Origin: a virus
Reading direction: 5' to 3' (one strand)
Length of the DNA stretch: 32,344 nt
IMG/VR virus record: IMGVR_UViG_3300046170_000201
Coordinates: 1-32,344 of that record
Part shown: one piece after another, positions 30,528 to 32,344 of the stretch
Position numbering within the stretch: the stretch's first letter is position 1
Layout of the letters: the number at the start of each line of letters is the position of its first letter
Notes under the pieces: generated by a model
Databases searched by the model: none
Told to the model about the DNA's origin: nothing
Seen by the model: only the letters and a program-made list of their open reading frames with translations
Position numbers and translations under genes: made by a program

Positions 30528-31197
30528 CGGTGGTAAGGATCTTTGCAAGTCTTGCGTTTTGCAGTGCAATGTCTTCACCAAGAGCCTTCTCAGCAAAAGC
30601 ATCTACAACTGTTTTCCAAGTGTAACCTTTTTCTTCAAATAAAGCAACAGCACGTTTGATACCAATACCAGGTACACCAGCATAACCATCTGTCTGGTCA
30701 CCTGCAAGCGTCTGTATGAGGTGCCAACGTTGTCCTTCTGCTTCATCCACATTCACGGTTTCATCCATGTTGTAGAGCGTTCCAGGTATCTGTCGCATGT
30801 CCTTGTCAGGACTGACGATAATGTTACCAGGATATTCAGTAGCGTAAATACCCATGCTATCATCTGCTTCAAGAGTATTCATCAGTATAACTTCATACTC
30901 ATCTTTGAGAGCATTGATCACACGTTTGTATCCACAAGGTTTTTTGCGGTTACGATGTCCTTTATAAGCAGGCATGATCTCTTTACGAAAGTTAGTACTA
31001 TCACTAAAGAAAAGAACTACTTCAGGAACATCCCACATGAACTTATTTTTAATTTTATTTAGTTCACGTTTTACTGCTGCGTATGCTTCACTGAATTTGC
31101 TGACAACTACAATTACATCATCACCAAAGTCTAAGTCAGACTCACAAGAGGCACAAGCCTTATAAACAATGTAATCTGCGTCAACAAATAACTTCAT
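30430..31197 (-). CDS. 5'-3' exonuclease (T7 gp6-like)
   Basis: This exonuclease removes RNA primers and degrades DNA to recycle nucleotides. The 255-aa protein has the FEN/5'-nuclease pattern: D6 (VDADY), YKGHR at 78-82, EADD at 110-113, SPDKD at 129-133 and the helix-turn motif GDQTDGYAGVPGIG at 166-179. All acidic metal ligands are present. It is coupled to the small basic gene upstream by ATGA and lies directly after DNA polymerase, as gp6 follows gp5 closely in T7. Its last 98 nt also encode the start of the NblA-like gene. Confidence 0.93.
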   Translation of the reverse strand: MKLFVDADYIVYKACASCESDLDFGDDVIVVVSKFSEAYAAVKRELNKIKNKFMWDVPEVVLFFSDSTNFRKEIMPAYKGHRNRKKPCGYKRVINALKDEYEVILMNTLEADDSMGIYATEYPGNIIVSPDKDMRQIPGTLYNMDETVNVDEAEGQRWHLIQTLAGDQTDGYAGVPGIGIKRAVALFEEKGYTWKTVVDAFAEKALGEDIALQNARLAKILTTDDYDWTAKQPILFTPSSNYKVDSGAGIQDKKT

Positions 31198-31322
31198 TTA
31201 CCTTGGCCTCTATATTTCTTTTTACCTTTACGTGGCTTACTATGCAAACCGTTACCTTGACGGGTTTTCTTTGATGTAAACGGAATTACGTTTTGTAATC
31301 CCATCATTGATTTACTTCTCAT
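31194..31322 (-). CDS. 42-aa basic protein between polymerase and exonuclease
   Basis: The protein starts MRSKSMMGLQNVIPFTSKKT and ends KKKYRGQGK. It shares a base with the polymerase stop (TAATG) and overlaps the exonuclease start (ATGA), so it fits the coupled chain exactly. The SKKTRQGNG and KKKYRGQGK segments recall small proteins of other cyanophages. Strong positive charge suggests nucleic-acid binding, possibly with polymerase or exonuclease. Confidence 0.8.
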   Translation of the reverse strand: MRSKSMMGLQNVIPFTSKKTRQGNGLHSKPRKGKKKYRGQGK

Positions 31323-32344
31323 TAGTGGGTTTCACTCCAGTTGTTTCCTGTTTTGGCTTCTGCGTCGATTCTGATTCTGAGGTTGTAGTATTCTCCAGCT
31401 GCGAGACTGCTAAATACCAAGGATGTTGATAAGTCAGCTGTCTGTTCAGGGGAACACTCGAATTGCAATTCGTCATGTATAAAAGCTAGTTGTGAACAAC
31501 ATAAATTTAATTCTTTAATGTTTTGTTGATTGATGACCATCCAACGTTTTGCCAGGATGGCAGAGTTACCTTGAAGGCAGTAGTTTAACGCTTTATGTGG
31601 GCTATCCACCATAATTTTTCTGCCATCGATAGCTTTGATATATCCTCGTTCTGAAGCTTTCTTAATAGCCTCCAAGAGTTTATCGAGTCCATCAATTGCA
31701 TTAATATATGCTTCTCTGATTTCCTTACCTTTCTTCTTGGCTTTTGTGGATGAAAGAAGTTTGTCATAGCTGTGTCCAATTTTTTCGTCACCTGCACCAT
31801 ATAGGAATGCATAAGTTACCGTCTTAACTAATTTCCTAGAGATACCTATCTTATCAGCATTTACTTGATGGATGTCTCCGTTAAGTAAGATGTCTGCATA
31901 TCGTCCATCATCATATCTGGAAAGGAAATGAGACAACATACGTAACTCAATCCCAGACAAATCAGCAGCGACCATGACTTGACCTGGAGATGGTAAGAAA
32001 AGTTGTCTAAATCGTGGGTCACTGGGAACTTGGGCAAGGTTTGGGTTTCGGTGTGCACATCTAAAGGTAGAAGTAGCGACAGAACAATGATGATGTATCC
32101 TATTAGCAGTCGTAGATAGCTTCAGCCAAGCGTTCGCGCCTTCTGATATCATTCCAAGCATCTTCGTTATCGTCAAAATCTGGAGGAATGCAAGGGCAAT
32201 CTCTGTCCCTATCTCCTTCAGTATCGGTTCGTCGATGATAGGCTTCCCAGTAGGTGTCTTCTGGGTTGGAGTCCAACCATGAAATGTTTGCAGGATCCAT
32301 GCTATATGATCTCGTGATGTAGGATTTAGTTCTTTAAGGCGTGT
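31322..32344 (-). CDS. DNA polymerase, family A (T7 gp5-like), 5' end cut by window
   Basis: This is the palm, fingers and thumb part of the replicative polymerase; 340 codons are visible and the frame is open to the window edge. Motif A is DLSGIELRMLSHF near 31963-31925, motif B is RKLVKTVTYAFLYGAG near 31837-31790, and motif C is IHDELQFEC near 31480-31454. The C terminus GNNWSETH is close to the T7-type ending. Palm aspartates and the finger Lys and Tyr are present. The exonuclease domain lies outside the window. An alternative frame at 32103-32300 is only a shadow. Confidence 0.95.
   Translation of the reverse strand, partial: TRLKELNPTSRDHIAWILQTFHGWTPTQKTPTGKPIIDEPILKEIGTEIALAFLQILTITKMLGMISEGANAWLKLSTTANRIHHHCSVATSTFRCAHRNPNLAQVPSDPRFRQLFLPSPGQVMVAADLSGIELRMLSHFLSRYDDGRYADILLNGDIHQVNADKIGISRKLVKTVTYAFLYGAGDEKIGHSYDKLLSSTKAKKKGKEIREAYINAIDGLDKLLEAIKKASERGYIKAIDGRKIMVDSPHKALNYCLQGNSAILAKRWMVINQQNIKELNLCCSQLAFIHDELQFECSPEQTADLSTSLVFSSLAAGEYYNLRIRIDAEAKTGNNWSETH

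Noticed and set aside
32103-32300. Separate small gene or frameshift in DNA polymerase
   Set aside because: The polymerase frame is open without a break from 31322 to the window edge (341 codons), so this alternative frame is a shadow.

Overview
This window is about 32 kb of a T7-like (short-tailed, Autographiviridae-type) cyanophage genome. Every convincing gene is on the minus strand, so the transcription order runs from the right edge to the left edge. The evidence is a contiguous T7-style order: family A DNA polymerase, gp6-like exonuclease, portal, scaffold, capsid, tail tubes A and B, three internal core proteins, tail fibre, lysis-type small proteins, then small and large terminase. 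Several cargo genes point to a cyanobacterial host: a high-light-inducible protein (hli), an NblA-like phycobilisome-degradation protein, a cyanophage-type ribonucleotide reductase and a flavin-dependent thymidylate synthase (thyX). An NblA-like protein suggests that the host has phycobilisomes. Marine versus freshwater origin cannot be decided from the sequence. No psbA and no phage RNA polymerase lie in the window; an RNA polymerase gene would be expected beyond the right edge.

Layout in transcription order. (1) 32344-27536, DNA and nucleotide metabolism: DNA polymerase (5' end cut by the window), a 42-aa basic protein, exonuclease, NblA-like protein, DUF3310 protein, MazG-like pyrophosphohydrolase, and class I ribonucleotide reductase alpha and beta. 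Many of these genes overlap, some by about 70-125 nt. (2) 27520-21846, head module: a coiled-coil protein, portal, scaffold, hli, several tiny basic proteins, a lysozyme-like hydrolase, a secreted beta-barrel-like protein, a structured 347-nt intergenic region, the major capsid protein, and a strong terminator. (3) 21776-9924, tail tubes A and B and the internal virion (ejection) proteins. (4) 9917-6030, tail fibre with ten tandem 30-nt repeats and a large adhesin-like protein. (5) 6033-1328, candidate holin-region proteins, two HNH nucleases, both terminase subunits, an unrecognised protein and a sulfotransferase-like protein. (6) 1-1327, terminators, thyX and an AT-rich left end with palindromes and a dispersed GC-rich repeat.

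The most interesting element is just upstream of the capsid gene. A compact RNA fold at about 23184-23257 resembles the downstream-peptide (glutamine-II) riboswitch. It precedes a 15-codon gene (23126-23173) with a YRGVKY motif and its own Shine-Dalgarno sequence. This suggests that a nitrogen-status sensor is placed inside the late structural operon. With the NblA-like gene, which would release amino acids from phycobilisomes, it hints at a nitrogen-centred takeover programme.

Caveat: capsid, tail tube A, tail tube B and one internal protein carry seven apparent single-base indels, all within 16.8-22.4 kb and mostly in homopolymer runs. These look like sequence or assembly errors more than decay. 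The broken genes are annotated as whole genes, with the breakpoints stated.
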